Source: Mycetocola_B reblochoni | Lineage (GTDB): Bacteria; Actinomycetota; Actinomycetes; Actinomycetales; Microbacteriaceae | DNA: 64,000 nucleotides | Direction: 5' to 3' | Assembly (NCBI RefSeq): GCF_003667525.1 | Contig: NZ_RCUW01000005.1 | Location: 225,394-289,393 of the forward strand | Shown here: piece by piece, positions 9,024 through 17,882 of the stretch | Layout of the letters: every line of letters begins with the position of its first letter | How positions within the stretch are numbered: position 1 is the first letter of the stretch | Program-made: the position numbers and the translations under genes | Notes under the pieces: model-generated | What the model was told of the DNA's origin: nothing | Database searches by the model: none | Seen by the model: only the letters and a program-made list of their open reading frames with translations

Positions 9024-10568
9024 CTACGGGAGCGTCGGTGCTCCCGCAGGGTCGGTGGCTGCGCCCTCGGTGGGCGCGGCGGTCGCGGAGGAGGGGCCGT
9101 CACCGTGGGCGACGGAGACCGCGCCGCCGCGGGCGGTCGTCAGCACGGCGGTGTGCGGACCCGGCCCGAGGGGGATGAACGCCGAGGCGACGGCCTCGCC
9201 GTCCTCGACGAAGACCTCCAGCAGCGGACCGTCGAGGCTGACGAGCAGCCGGACCCGGTCCGTGCGCGGCAGGGACAGGGTGCTCGTCCAGGCGAAGTCG
9301 GGGTGGATCGCCGACACCGTCGGGCCGGAGCGCCGCAGCGTCAGCGTGCCCGCGGCGACGTCGACGGCGATCGTCGCGACGGCGGGAGCCGCGGGCTCGG
9401 CCGGCAGCCGCAGCTCGATGTCGCCGGTCGCCGCGGTGTCGGCGTCGACGCGCAGCAGCGAGTGGCCGCTCAGGGGGACGCGGTGGCCGCCCGCGGTGGC
9501 GACGCTGCAGAGCGGGCGCGGGGACAGCGCCGCCTCGACGAAGGCGGCCGGCCGCTGGACGAGCGCGAGCCGCCGCCCCCTGTCGCGGAGTGAGAGCACC
9601 CGCGGCAGCGACATCGCGCCCCGCCACGGCGCGGTCGGCACGTCGCCGGCGTAGCGCCAGTTGCTCATCCAGCCGATCATGACCGCCGCGCCGTGCGGCG
9701 CGCTGTCGAAGGTGACGCCCGCGTAGAAGTCCCTGCCGGCGTCGAGCCGTTGCAGCTCGGTCGCGTCGCTGGTGAAGCGCCGGCCGTTGAAGTCGCCGAC
9801 GAGGTAGTGCATCGCCGAGCCCTCGGGGTCCTGCTCCTCCCCGACGGGGTTGGTGCTGAGCAGCAGCGTCCAGCGCCGCTCGGCCGGGGCACCGGACGCA
9901 CCGCCGCCGGGCTCGCCTGGCTCCGCACCCTCGACGGGGAGCAGCACGAGGTCGGGGCACTCCCACACGACGCCCTCCGGGCCGAGCGGACCGAAACGGC
10001 CCGACTCCTCCCACGAGCGCAGGTCCCTCGAGCGGTGGAACAGCACCTGACGGTCGTCCGCCTCGACGGTGAGCATGACCCAGGTCCACGAGCCGTCCGC
10101 CTCGCGGAACCGGATGACCTTCGGGTCCCTGAACGCCGTGCTGTCGCGGTCGAGGACGGGGTTGGCGGGGTCGCGGGTCCAGCTCGCCCCGCCGTCGGTG
10201 CTCACAGCCCGCGACTGGGCCTGACGTCCGTCGTCGTAGGCGGAGGTGTAGTACGCGGTGAGGCGGCGCTCGCCGTCGGCCGGGGCGAGCGGCGTGGCGT
10301 CGCCGTCCCCCCTGTCGGCGACGACCGAGCCGGAGAAGATCTGCTCGCCGCCGCCGTGGCGCAGCGCGACCGGGTGCTCGGTCCAGCGGTGCAGATCGGG
10401 GCTGGTGGCGTGCCCCCAGCTCATGTTGCCCCAGTCGGAGCCCTCCGGGTTGTACTGGAAGAACAGGTGCCAGAGGCCGTCGGCGTGCACAAGGCCGTTG
10501 GGGTCGTTCATCCAGTTGCGCGCCGGGGTGAAGTGGAAGCGGGGGCGGGGGATCGCGGGGGTGCTCAT
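9024..10568 (-). CDS. GH32 beta-fructosidase / sucrose-6-phosphate hydrolase-like
   Basis: Cytoplasmic GH32 enzyme, 514 residues, no signal peptide. Classical catalytic motifs: NWMNDPNG (nucleophile Asp22), FRDPK at 146-150 and VWECPD with acid/base Glu203, followed by a C-terminal beta-sandwich domain. It would release fructose from imported oligofructans or sucrose. Start ATG 10568 is 7 bp after the lacI stop and has a GAGAG ribosome site. It is in the middle of the fructan operon, so intracellular cleavage of the ABC-transported substrate is the likely role. The Ala/Pro/Thr-rich last 20 residues are low complexity. Confidence 0.88.
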   Translation of the reverse strand: MSTPAIPRPRFHFTPARNWMNDPNGLVHADGLWHLFFQYNPEGSDWGNMSWGHATSPDLHRWTEHPVALRHGGGEQIFSGSVVADRGDGDATPLAPADGERRLTAYYTSAYDDGRQAQSRAVSTDGGASWTRDPANPVLDRDSTAFRDPKVIRFREADGSWTWVMLTVEADDRQVLFHRSRDLRSWEESGRFGPLGPEGVVWECPDLVLLPVEGAEPGEPGGGASGAPAERRWTLLLSTNPVGEEQDPEGSAMHYLVGDFNGRRFTSDATELQRLDAGRDFYAGVTFDSAPHGAAVMIGWMSNWRYAGDVPTAPWRGAMSLPRVLSLRDRGRRLALVQRPAAFVEAALSPRPLCSVATAGGHRVPLSGHSLLRVDADTAATGDIELRLPAEPAAPAVATIAVDVAAGTLTLRRSGPTVSAIHPDFAWTSTLSLPRTDRVRLLVSLDGPLLEVFVEDGEAVASAFIPLGPGPHTAVLTTARGGAVSVAHGDGPSSATAAPTEGAATDPAGAPTLP

Positions 10569-10575
10569 GGCGCTC

Positions 10576-11595
10576 TCAGATCGAGTGTCGTCGGACGGGA
10601 GGGCAGGCGACGCGGCTGACCAGGGAGGCCGGCCTCGTGTCGATGCCGAGCAGCAGCCGCACACCGGCGGCGCCGAGCTCGTAGTGCGGCAGCTCGACGG
10701 TGGACAGCGGGGGGCGCAGGTGCGCGGCGATGATGTCCTGGTTGTCGAAGCCGACGACGGCGATGTCGTCGGGGATGCGCAGCCCGCGCTCGCGCAGCCC
10801 GTCGTACAGCCCCATCGCGACGCGGTCGTTGTGGCAGAACACGGCGGTCGCCCCGGAGGCGAGCACGGCGTCGAGGCTCGCGTAGCCGCCCTCCTGGTCG
10901 GGTGCGGCGGAGAGCACGAGCGCGTCGTCCCTGTCGATGCCTGCCTCGTCCAGGGCCGCCAGGTACCCGGCCAGCCGCCCGCTCTGCGCGGGGGACGGCG
11001 TCGTCGTGTTGATGAACGCGATGCGCCGGTGGCCGGCGTCGACGAGCTCGCGTGTGGCGGTTCGCCCGCCGAGCTCCTCGTCGGGCACGACGGAGGGCAG
11101 CCCCGAGCCGTCGGCGAAGCAGTCGACCAGGACCGTGTCGGTGTTCGCCAGGGCGGGCGGCACCTCGATCTCCCGGTGGTACCAGGTCGAGTAGAGGATC
11201 CCGCGCACCTGGTGCTCGAGCATCATCGCGATGGCGTCGTTCTCCGCCGCCGCGTTGCCGTCGGTGTTGGCCACGAGCAGGACGTAGCCGTGCTTCCACG
11301 CCTCGTCCTGCGCCCCGTGGATGATCTGCCCGGCGAACGGCGTTGTCGCGATGGCGTCGGCGACGAGGCCGATGAACCGCGACGAGCCCTGCGAGAGCGT
11401 CTTGGCGAGCGCGTTGGGGCGGTAGTGCAGCGCCTCGACGGCGTCCTGCACGCGCTTGCGGGCGTCGTCGCCGATCCGCGCCCCCGGCTTGTCGTTGACG
11501 ACGTGGGACACCGTCGCCACCGACACCCCCGCGGCCTTCGCCACGTCGCGCATCGTCACCGATGCGGTCCCCCGCCCGCTGTCCGCGTTCGTCAT
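10576..11595 (-). CDS. LacI-family transcriptional repressor of the fructan operon
   Basis: Regulator of 339 residues. It has an N-terminal LacI helix-turn-helix (TMRDVAKAAGVSVATVSHVV, about 14-33), hinge helix with YRPNALAKTL, and a periplasmic-binding-protein-like sugar domain. It is encoded inside the operon: its ATG overlaps the stop of the upstream permease (ATGA), and the GH32 gene follows after 7 bp. The operon promoter carries two LacI-type palindromes (16421-16433 and 16465-16476), so autoregulation of the entire cluster is the natural inference. The inducer is probably a fructose-containing sugar. Confidence 0.88.
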   Translation of the reverse strand: MTNADSGRGTASVTMRDVAKAAGVSVATVSHVVNDKPGARIGDDARKRVQDAVEALHYRPNALAKTLSQGSSRFIGLVADAIATTPFAGQIIHGAQDEAWKHGYVLLVANTDGNAAAENDAIAMMLEHQVRGILYSTWYHREIEVPPALANTDTVLVDCFADGSGLPSVVPDEELGGRTATRELVDAGHRRIAFINTTTPSPAQSGRLAGYLAALDEAGIDRDDALVLSAAPDQEGGYASLDAVLASGATAVFCHNDRVAMGLYDGLRERGLRIPDDIAVVGFDNQDIIAAHLRPPLSTVELPHYELGAAGVRLLLGIDTRPASLVSRVACPPVRRHSI

Positions 11596-12512
11596 CCCTT
11601 GGTCGCCCCGCCTTCGAGTCCCTGGATCATCGCCTTGTTGAGGACGAGGAACACCAGCAGCAGCGGCGTCACCGTGACGCAGACCGCCGCGAAGGTCGCC
11701 GTCCAGTCCGTGTTGCCCATCGCCCCGATGTAGTTTTGCAGACCCAGGGGGATGGTCTTCAGCCCGTCGGAGAGCACGAAGGTGTTGGCGAAGATGAAGT
11801 CGTTCCAGATGAAGATGCTGTTGACCAGGACGACCGTGATGATCGTGTTGACCGACAGCGGCGCGGTGATCCGCGTGAAGATGCGGTACGGGCCCGCGCC
11901 GTCGAGCGAGGCGGCCTCGTACATCTCCCTCGGGATGTACTCGTAGAACGACGAGAACAGGTACACGGCCATCGGCAGCGCGAACGCGGCGAGCGGGATG
12001 ATCATCGACAGGTGCGTGTCGAGCAGGCCGACCTGCGAGTAGTCGATGAACAGCGGCACGAGGGCGATCTGCACGGGCACGATGATGCCGAGCAGGAACA
12101 GCGAGCGCACGAGTCCGCTGAACCGGAAGCCGAGCACCTGGAGCGCGTAGGCGGCCATCATCCCCGCGACGACGATGAGGGCGCTGGAGCCGAGGGTGAC
12201 GATGAGGCTGTTGACGATGTTGAGGAGGAGGTCGCCGTTCTCGAACGCCCGCGCGTAGTTGTCGAGCGTGAAGCTCGTCGGCAGCGCGAAGGGGTTGCCC
12301 CCGGCGAAGTCGGCGGCGGTCCGGAAGCTGGTCATCAGCAGCCAGAGCAGCGGGTACACCTGGACGACGACGATGAGGATGACCGTCACGGTCAGCAGGG
12401 TGCGCTGCACGGACAGGCGACGGCTGCCGGAGTCGGTTCCCCTGCGCCTGCGCCTGCGGGGAGGGCGGGCCGTCGTCGGCGCCGCGGTCGGGGAGAGCGC
12501 GGGGGCGGTCAC
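11592..12512 (-). CDS. Sugar ABC transporter permease (MalG/carbohydrate type)
   Basis: Inner-membrane permease of 306 residues with six predicted helices. The EAA loop near the C-terminus (YEAASLDGAGPYRIF) docks the ATPase. The first 35 residues are Arg/Pro-rich and cytosolic. GTG 12512 overlaps the TGA of the preceding permease (GTGA), and its own stop overlaps the lacI start (ATGA), so three genes are translationally coupled. With 12509-13525 it forms the heterodimeric channel for the substrate bound by the 13518-14858 lipoprotein. No ATPase gene is present in the operon. Confidence 0.88.
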   Translation of the reverse strand: MTAPALSPTAAPTTARPPRRRRRRGTDSGSRRLSVQRTLLTVTVILIVVVQVYPLLWLLMTSFRTAADFAGGNPFALPTSFTLDNYARAFENGDLLLNIVNSLIVTLGSSALIVVAGMMAAYALQVLGFRFSGLVRSLFLLGIIVPVQIALVPLFIDYSQVGLLDTHLSMIIPLAAFALPMAVYLFSSFYEYIPREMYEAASLDGAGPYRIFTRITAPLSVNTIITVVLVNSIFIWNDFIFANTFVLSDGLKTIPLGLQNYIGAMGNTDWTATFAAVCVTVTPLLLVFLVLNKAMIQGLEGGATKG

Positions 12513-13525
12513 GAGTTGTCCTTTCGGCGGAGCAGCAGGAAGATCAGGCCGACGGCGATGAGGCACTCGATGACGATGAACACCGAGATCGCGCTGGCGT
12601 AGCCGTAGTCCGTGTGCACGAAGGCGGTCTTGTACATGTAGGTGGTCAGCAGCTCGGACGACTGGCCGGGGCCGCCGTTGGTCAGCAGGTACGGGATGTC
12701 GAAGCCGCGCAGGGCGAAGGTGGTCGCCATGATCGTGGTCGTGATCCACACCGGTCGGATGTACGGGAAGCGGATCCGCCAGAAGACCTGCCACCAGGAC
12801 GCCCCGTCGATGCGCGCGGCCTCCTCGAGCTCTTTCGGCACGGCGATGAGCGCGGCGTAGATGATGAGCATGTACAGCCCGGTGAAGCGCCAGCCCTCGG
12901 GGATGGACACCGCGGCGAGCACGGTCTGCACGTTGGACAGCCAGGCGGTCTGCAGGTGGCCGAGGCCGACCCACTCCAGTAGCTGGTTGATGAGCCCGAC
13001 CGGCTCGAGCGCGTAGATGCGCTGGAACAGGAACGCGATGGCAACGGTCGAGATGACGGCGGGCAGCAGGTAGAGCGTCTTGACCAGTTCCCTGGCCTTC
13101 GGCAGCGCCGTCAGCAGTCCGGCGACGACGAGCGCGCCGCCCAGCTGGAGCACGAGGCAGATGGCCAGGTACACGAGCGCGTTGACGAACGCCGTCCAGA
13201 ACACGTCGTCCCGCGTGAGCATCTTGATGTAGTTGTCGACGCCGACGAACGACATGTCGGTGATGCCGTCCCAGCGGAAGAAGCTGAGGAACAGCGACTG
13301 CACGATCGGAAGCAGCACGGCCACGGCGTACAGCAGCAGCGGGGGGATGAGGAAGACCAGGACGGACCACCGCGAGCGGCGCGGCAGCATCGAGGCGAAG
13401 GCCCGGGAAGGGCGGGGGCCCCGCCCGCCGCCGCCGGCGCGCGTGCTGCGCGTTCGGTCGGCGGCCGAGGCGCTGGCCTCGCGGGCGGGTGCCGGGGCCT
13501 GGCGGCCCGTGGCGGTGCTAGTCAT
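12509..13525 (-). CDS. Sugar ABC transporter permease (MalF/UgpA type)
   Basis: Membrane permease of 338 residues. An Arg/Ala/Gly-rich cytosolic leader of about 50 residues precedes six helices, and the EAA loop reads EEAARIDGASWWQVF. ATG 13525 overlaps the end of the binding-protein gene by 8 bp, and the 3' end overlaps the second permease by 4 bp. It belongs to the CUT1 carbohydrate importer class, which takes up oligosaccharides. The neighbouring GH32 enzymes suggest fructo-oligosaccharides or sucrose. Confidence 0.88.
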   Translation of the reverse strand: MTSTATGRQAPAPAREASASAADRTRSTRAGGGGRGPRPSRAFASMLPRRSRWSVLVFLIPPLLLYAVAVLLPIVQSLFLSFFRWDGITDMSFVGVDNYIKMLTRDDVFWTAFVNALVYLAICLVLQLGGALVVAGLLTALPKARELVKTLYLLPAVISTVAIAFLFQRIYALEPVGLINQLLEWVGLGHLQTAWLSNVQTVLAAVSIPEGWRFTGLYMLIIYAALIAVPKELEEAARIDGASWWQVFWRIRFPYIRPVWITTTIMATTFALRGFDIPYLLTNGGPGQSSELLTTYMYKTAFVHTDYGYASAISVFIVIECLIAVGLIFLLLRRKDNS

Positions 13526-14858
13526 CGATGTTCTCCGTCAGGGTGGCGTCCATCGTGGCGATGAACTCGTCGGCGGTGATGTCGCCCTGGACGAGCAGGG
13601 TCAGCTCCTGCTGCAGGCGCGTGTTGGTCGCCGGGTCGAGCTGGGTGTCCCAGGGCATCGCGATCTCGGGTCCGACGGTGTCGGCGTCCTCGACGGAGCG
13701 GGTGTAGAGCTCGGTGGCGTTGTCGGGGACGGCGACCTCACCGGTCGTCGTCGGCGGGATCGCGCCGGTCGCGGCGTACACCTCGGGGTAGCGCTCCAGG
13801 GCGAAGGCGAGGAAGTCGCGCACGAGCGGGTCGTAGGTCTGGGCGTTGACGGCCATGCCGATGCCCGAGGGCGTCACGTACTCGTCGGGCCCGGTCACCG
13901 AGTCGGCGATCGTCGGCAGCGTGAAGTAGTCGACGTCGTCGCGGACTTTCTCGTCGAGCGCGTCGGTGGCGAGGTTGCCCAGCTCCCAGCTGCCGATGTT
14001 GTACACGGCGGCGTTACCCGAGGTGAACTGTGCCTGCGCGTCGGCGTAACCGGTCGAGGAGAAGCCCTTCGCGAAGCAGCCGGCCTCGCCCAGGCTCGCG
14101 AGCCACTCGGCGGCGGCGACGCCGGCCGGGTCGGAGAACTTCGCCTCGCCGTTCTTCAGCTGGGTGAGGTAGTCGGGCCCGGCCATCCGGAACGGGTAGT
14201 AGGCCATGTAGCGTTCGAGCGGCCACTGGTCCTGGCCGTCCAGGGCGATCGGCGTGACGCCCTGCTCGCGCAGCGCCGTGCACATGGCGGGGAAGTCGTC
14301 GAGGCTTTCCGGGACGTCGATGCCGGCGTCGTCGAACAGCGCCGTGTTGTACCAGAAGTACTCCATCTGGAACTCGAACGGCACCATGTACAGCGAGCCG
14401 TCGTCGAAGCGCTGGTAGTCCAGCGCGGCGGGGCGGTAGCTGTCACTGAGCTGCAGGTCGTCGAGCAGCGCCTGCACGTCGACCATGCGGCCCTGCTCGG
14501 CGAGCTTCTGGGCGAACGGCGTCGCGTCGGTGTCGAACAGCTCGGGCAGCTTCTGGGCGGCCGCGAGGGTCTCGTACTTCTGGATGTACGACGGTCGGTC
14601 GGGGGTGGTGATGAGGTTCAGCCCGAAGCCGGGGTGCTCCTCGGCGTACTCGTCGGCGATCTGCTCCATCGCCGTGATCACGCCGCCGTCGGCGGGGCGG
14701 GACAGCAGCCAGGAGATCTCGCGGGGCACGATCTCGCCCTCGGGGTTGACGTCGGTGGGGTCGGCGGCGCCGGTCGAGCCGGAGCAGCTGGTCAGCGCCA
14801 GCGCCGCGACGGCGACGGTGGCGATCAGGGGCGCGGTGCGGCGAAGGGGGTGGGGCAT
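13518..14858 (-). CDS. Extracellular sugar-binding lipoprotein of ABC transporter
   Basis: CUT1-family solute-binding protein, 446 residues. A lipoprotein signal has the lipobox LTSC with Cys25 as the lipidation site. The mature part shows binding-protein segments such as FEFQMEYFWYN, a region rich in Trp/Tyr that likely stacks on sugar rings, and the SGIGMAVNA stretch. ATG 14858 is preceded by GGAG at 8 nt. It is cotranscribed with two permeases. Substrate is inferred to be a fructan oligomer or sucrose from the GH32 genes on both sides; no residue proves this. Confidence 0.88.
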   Translation of the reverse strand: MPHPLRRTAPLIATVAVAALALTSCSGSTGAADPTDVNPEGEIVPREISWLLSRPADGGVITAMEQIADEYAEEHPGFGLNLITTPDRPSYIQKYETLAAAQKLPELFDTDATPFAQKLAEQGRMVDVQALLDDLQLSDSYRPAALDYQRFDDGSLYMVPFEFQMEYFWYNTALFDDAGIDVPESLDDFPAMCTALREQGVTPIALDGQDQWPLERYMAYYPFRMAGPDYLTQLKNGEAKFSDPAGVAAAEWLASLGEAGCFAKGFSSTGYADAQAQFTSGNAAVYNIGSWELGNLATDALDEKVRDDVDYFTLPTIADSVTGPDEYVTPSGIGMAVNAQTYDPLVRDFLAFALERYPEVYAATGAIPPTTTGEVAVPDNATELYTRSVEDADTVGPEIAMPWDTQLDPATNTRLQQELTLLVQGDITADEFIATMDATLTENIDD

Positions 14859-14916
14859 GTCGTCATCTCCATTGATTGAGCGGCAGGGGGTGGGGGCGGG
14901 CGTCGTCGCCCTGGGG

Positions 14917-16401
14917 TCACGCGGTGGCGAACTGGGGGCTCGCCTGCGCGGGGTCGGTGGTGTCGGTCGTGTCGGGGTCGTCGGCCGGGCGGGACAGAGT
15001 GAACGAGCGCAGCGTCGCGGTGCCCTCGCCGACGAAGGCGCCGACGCGACCGCTCGCGCGGTCGTAGAGCCGGGTGCTGAGCACGACCTCGTCGTTGACG
15101 GTCGCGACGCAGATGTCACCGTCGACGATGACGTCGAGGACGTGGCTGCCCGCGCCGAGCGTGACGGGACGCTCGAGTTCGACGACGAAGGGGACGTCGC
15201 CGGAGATCTGCCACTGCTCGGTGCCGGTCTGGCGGCGCGGCCAGCGGTCGAACACGAGGCGGTTGCGCCGTGGCTCGAGCCGCAGGACGTAGGCGTCGTC
15301 GCCGTCCGCTCCGGCGCGCAGCAGCACGCCGCACTCCCGCGTGGTCTCGTCGACGTCGAAGCGGGCGACGAGGCGGAACGCTGCGGGCGCCGTCCCGTCG
15401 GCGATGAGCTCGGCGTATCCGTCCGGGGCGCTGAGGACCGTGCCGGACGGCAGCAGCTCGGTGCCCTCCCCGTAGGCGTCGCGCTGCTCCGCCGTCGGGT
15501 GGAACGCGAGGGTCCCGTCCGGGCGCTGCTCTGCCTCGAGCACGGAGAGCGTGCCCGCCCACTGCCAGGCCCCGTCGTCGACGTCGCCCTCCCTGGTGGA
15601 GATCCAGCCGAAGAAGAGGCGGCGCCCGTCGCGGGCGGCGGACTTGGCCGCGTAGAAGGCGCGGCCGTCGAGGCTGTCGTGCTCGGGAACGATCCAGGGG
15701 CCGTCGAGGCTGCGCGACATGCGGTAGCGCGTGGTGAAGGCGTCGGTGAACTCGGAGACGACCAGGTACCACCACTCACCCCACTGGAACACCTCGGGGC
15801 ACTCGTAGGCGAGGGCGCGGTGCGGGGCCCAGAACGCCGGAGCCGGCCGCCAGCTGCGCAGGTCGGTCGAGGTGCACTGCGCGACGACGCCGCGGCGGCG
15901 GGAGGGGCCCTCGGTGCTGCCGGTGGTGATCAGCATGCGCCAGAGGCCGGTCTCGGGGTCGCGGAAGACGAAGGGGTCGCGCCAGTCGGCGGCGACGTAG
16001 CCCTCGCCCGCCCCGAAGGTGTCCTCGGGGTGGCGCTGCCAGCTGGTCATGCCGTCGGTGCTGGTGGCGTGCATCACGAGCTGGAGCGGCAGGCCGTCGG
16101 CGCCGCGGCGCTCGGGGTTCTGCCCGGTGTAGAACATGTGGTGCACGCCGTCGTCGTCGAGCACGATGCTGCCGGTGTAGACGTTGAAGTCGTCGGAGGA
16201 GGGGCCGCCGGAGGCCAGCGCGACGCCGTGCTCGGCGAAGGAGACGCCGTCCTCGGTGGTGATGAGGTGCCAGGGCATGCCCTCGGCGGGGCGGCGGCGG
16301 GTCTCGTGCAGGTAGAACAGGTGGAACGTGCCGTCCTGCTCGTAGGGGATGACATCCCCGATCCACGCCCCGTCCGGCCGGTAGAAGCCTCGCTGGTTCA
16401 T
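14917..16401 (-). CDS. GH32-family fructosidase, atypical N-terminal motif
   Basis: Cytoplasmic GH32-type enzyme, 494 residues, first gene of the fructan operon. The nucleophile motif is WIGD (Asp16) instead of WMND; DWRDPF gives Asp142, and YECPE gives Glu200 as acid/base. A C-terminal beta-sandwich with a Thr/Asp-rich tail follows. ATG 16401 is chosen because a GAGG lies 6 nt upstream and GH32 homology begins a few residues later; the 12-codon upstream extension falls in the operator region. The N-terminal GAWIGDVIPY subfamily often acts on less usual fructosides. It differs clearly from the other two GH32 proteins in this operon. Confidence 0.82.
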   Translation of the reverse strand: MNQRGFYRPDGAWIGDVIPYEQDGTFHLFYLHETRRRPAEGMPWHLITTEDGVSFAEHGVALASGGPSSDDFNVYTGSIVLDDDGVHHMFYTGQNPERRGADGLPLQLVMHATSTDGMTSWQRHPEDTFGAGEGYVAADWRDPFVFRDPETGLWRMLITTGSTEGPSRRRGVVAQCTSTDLRSWRPAPAFWAPHRALAYECPEVFQWGEWWYLVVSEFTDAFTTRYRMSRSLDGPWIVPEHDSLDGRAFYAAKSAARDGRRLFFGWISTREGDVDDGAWQWAGTLSVLEAEQRPDGTLAFHPTAEQRDAYGEGTELLPSGTVLSAPDGYAELIADGTAPAAFRLVARFDVDETTRECGVLLRAGADGDDAYVLRLEPRRNRLVFDRWPRRQTGTEQWQISGDVPFVVELERPVTLGAGSHVLDVIVDGDICVATVNDEVVLSTRLYDRASGRVGAFVGEGTATLRSFTLSRPADDPDTTDTTDPAQASPQFATA

Positions 16402-16420
16402 CGTCACCTCGTCATTGATG

Positions 16421-16476
16421 GTTAATCGGTTACGCATGACTGTAACGGGTGCGATCAGGGCTGGTCAAGCGGTTTA
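16421..16476 (-). promoter_or_regulatory. Fructan operon promoter with two LacI-type operators
   Basis: On the minus strand TTGACC (-35, 16463-16468) and TACAGT (-10, 16439-16444) are 18 bp apart. A palindromic operator TAA-N-CG-N-TTA lies at 16421-16433 just after the start site. A second LacI-like site, TCAAGCGGTTTA, at 16465-16476 overlaps the -35. Such a pair flanking the polymerase site is the classic way a LacI-family protein represses. Confidence 0.65.
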
Positions 16477-16577
16477 CCACCCGTTTTTTTCGGGTGTCCC
16501 CTGTTCTGACGGAGGGACCCGTGCGGGTGGGGCGGCTCGCGCCGGGACGGCCGTCGCCGGGGCGAGCCGCCGGGGGC

Positions 16578-17231
16578 TCACTCCGCCGAGGTCCATCCCC
16601 TCGGCGTCGTGACGACGAGGCGCTCTCCGACGGTCGACGGATCGGTGACGACCGCGAGGAGCGCACGGGCGGCATCGTCGAACGGCAACGTCGGCAGCCC
16701 GGGCACACGGCCGATCTGCTCAAGCGGCTTCACGACGGGACCCGCGGCCAGAGCGGGGGCGGCCTTCAGGTTGACCGGGTAGACGATCGTCCAGTCGAGC
16801 CCGGAGGACTCCATCAGCTGATCGGCTGCGGCCTTGTCGGTGAAGAACCGGCGCAGCACCCCGCGGTAGATCAGTCGCGCGAACCCAGACGCCTTCGCGG
16901 CCGTGTCGCCGGCTCCGAACGCCGAGACGAGGACGAGACGGGAGACGCCGGCCTGCCTCGCGGCGGCGATGACGTTCGGCAGCGCCCGCTGCATGAACGT
17001 GGCGTCGGTCGGGGATCCGGTGATGGAGACCAGGATGGCGTCGACCCCGCGCGCGGCGGCGCCGAGGGCGGCGCTGTCCTCGGCGGTTCCCTCAACGACT
17101 CTCACGCCCCGGCGGGGGCTGACGGCCGCAGCCGTCCTGGCGTATGCGACGACGTCGTGGCCCGCCTCCGCCGCCTGGGCGAGGACGCGGGAGCCGACGT
17201 TTCCGGTCGCTCCGAGGATCATGATCTTCAT
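16578..17231 (-). CDS. NmrA/NAD(P)H-binding Rossmann protein
   Basis: Atypical short-chain dehydrogenase-like protein, 217 residues. It starts MKIMILGATGNVG, so the nucleotide-binding glycine motif is at 7-13; TSGLDWTIVYP-like text near the middle (SSGLDWTIVYP) is typical of NmrA/SDR-a5 proteins. Such proteins act as redox sensors or quinone/NADPH oxidoreductases. The ATG at 17231 overlaps the tetR stop (ATGA), so it is translated with the regulator, which suggests a stress- or drug-inducible pair. The upstream extension of the frame is Arg/Pro/His-rich and is rejected. Confidence 0.85.
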   Translation of the reverse strand: MKIMILGATGNVGSRVLAQAAEAGHDVVAYARTAAAVSPRRGVRVVEGTAEDSAALGAAARGVDAILVSITGSPTDATFMQRALPNVIAAARQAGVSRLVLVSAFGAGDTAAKASGFARLIYRGVLRRFFTDKAAADQLMESSGLDWTIVYPVNLKAAPALAAGPVVKPLEQIGRVPGLPTLPFDDAARALLAVVTDPSTVGERLVVTTPRGWTSAE

Positions 17232-17866
17232 GGGGTGTCTCCGATGTGTCGATGGTGCGTGTGGTCGGTGGGGGGCGGGGCGGTGCTGAGCGGGTGTCCG
17301 AGGATGCTCTCGAGGGCGGTGGTGCAGAGTCGCAGAAGCTCGGCTCGGGAGACGGCCGGGGACGTCACGGAGGTGCGGGCGGCGTACTCGACGAAGGCGA
17401 GCCACGCGCCGAGGGCGAGTCGGTTCGCCGGCGTGTCCTCGGCTCCGGACGCGCTGACCAGTCGATCGAGCTGTACGACGTGGTTGGCTGCGGCGAGCCC
17501 CTCCGTCATCGAGGCGCGAGCCGACGACGGGGCGTACAGCTCGCGGACGCCGCCGGAGCTCGAACTGAAGCGCTCGAAGAAGGCCAGGAGAGAGCGTTCC
17601 ACGTTCTCGCTCTGGCTCAGCGCCGGGTCCGGAGCCGTCGCGAGCAGGACCCGGTCGGCCTCTCGCTCGAGCACGGCCTCGAGAAGCGACTCCTTGCCGG
17701 GAAAGTAGTGGTAGACCAGGGCGCGGGTCACTCCAGCCTCGGCGGCGATGGCGCTCATCGAGGCGCCGGCGATGCCGTCGCGGGAGAAGTGCGACGAGGC
17801 GATCTCGACGATCTGTGCTCGGCGCTGCGCGGGGGAGAGGCGCGCGCCATCGGTACTGTTTGACAC
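17228..17866 (-). CDS. TetR-family repressor, leaderless
   Basis: Regulator of 212 residues with an N-terminal TetR helix-turn-helix (about 37-56, SAIAAEAGVTRALVYHYFPG) and a helical ligand domain. The GTG at 17866 sits at the expected transcription start of a TATATT promoter (17873-17878) and inside a near-perfect 16-bp palindrome (17859-17874). This indicates autorepression of a leaderless message. It forms an operon with the NmrA protein. Upstream of the -10 lies a 9-bp tandem array, which replaces a recognisable -35. The ligand is unknown. Confidence 0.87.
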   Translation of the reverse strand: MSNSTDGARLSPAQRRAQIVEIASSHFSRDGIAGASMSAIAAEAGVTRALVYHYFPGKESLLEAVLEREADRVLLATAPDPALSQSENVERSLLAFFERFSSSSGGVRELYAPSSARASMTEGLAAANHVVQLDRLVSASGAEDTPANRLALGAWLAFVEYAARTSVTSPAVSRAELLRLCTTALESILGHPLSTAPPPTDHTHHRHIGDTP

Positions 17867-17878
17867 CTGTCTAATATA
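17859..17878 (-). promoter_or_regulatory. TetR self-operator and leaderless -10
   Basis: TTTGACACCTGTCTAA (17859-17874) is symmetric except at two positions and covers both the -10 flank and the GTG start codon. TATATT is at 17873-17878 on the minus strand, placing the start at about 17866. Confidence 0.6.
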
Positions 17879-17882
17879 TCGT

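Noticed and set aside
16478..16496. CACCCG-T7-CGGGTG hairpin as a terminator upstream of the fructan operon
   Set aside because: The T-run is in the loop, not after the stem, so it does not fit intrinsic termination; chance or operator-related symmetry is likelier.
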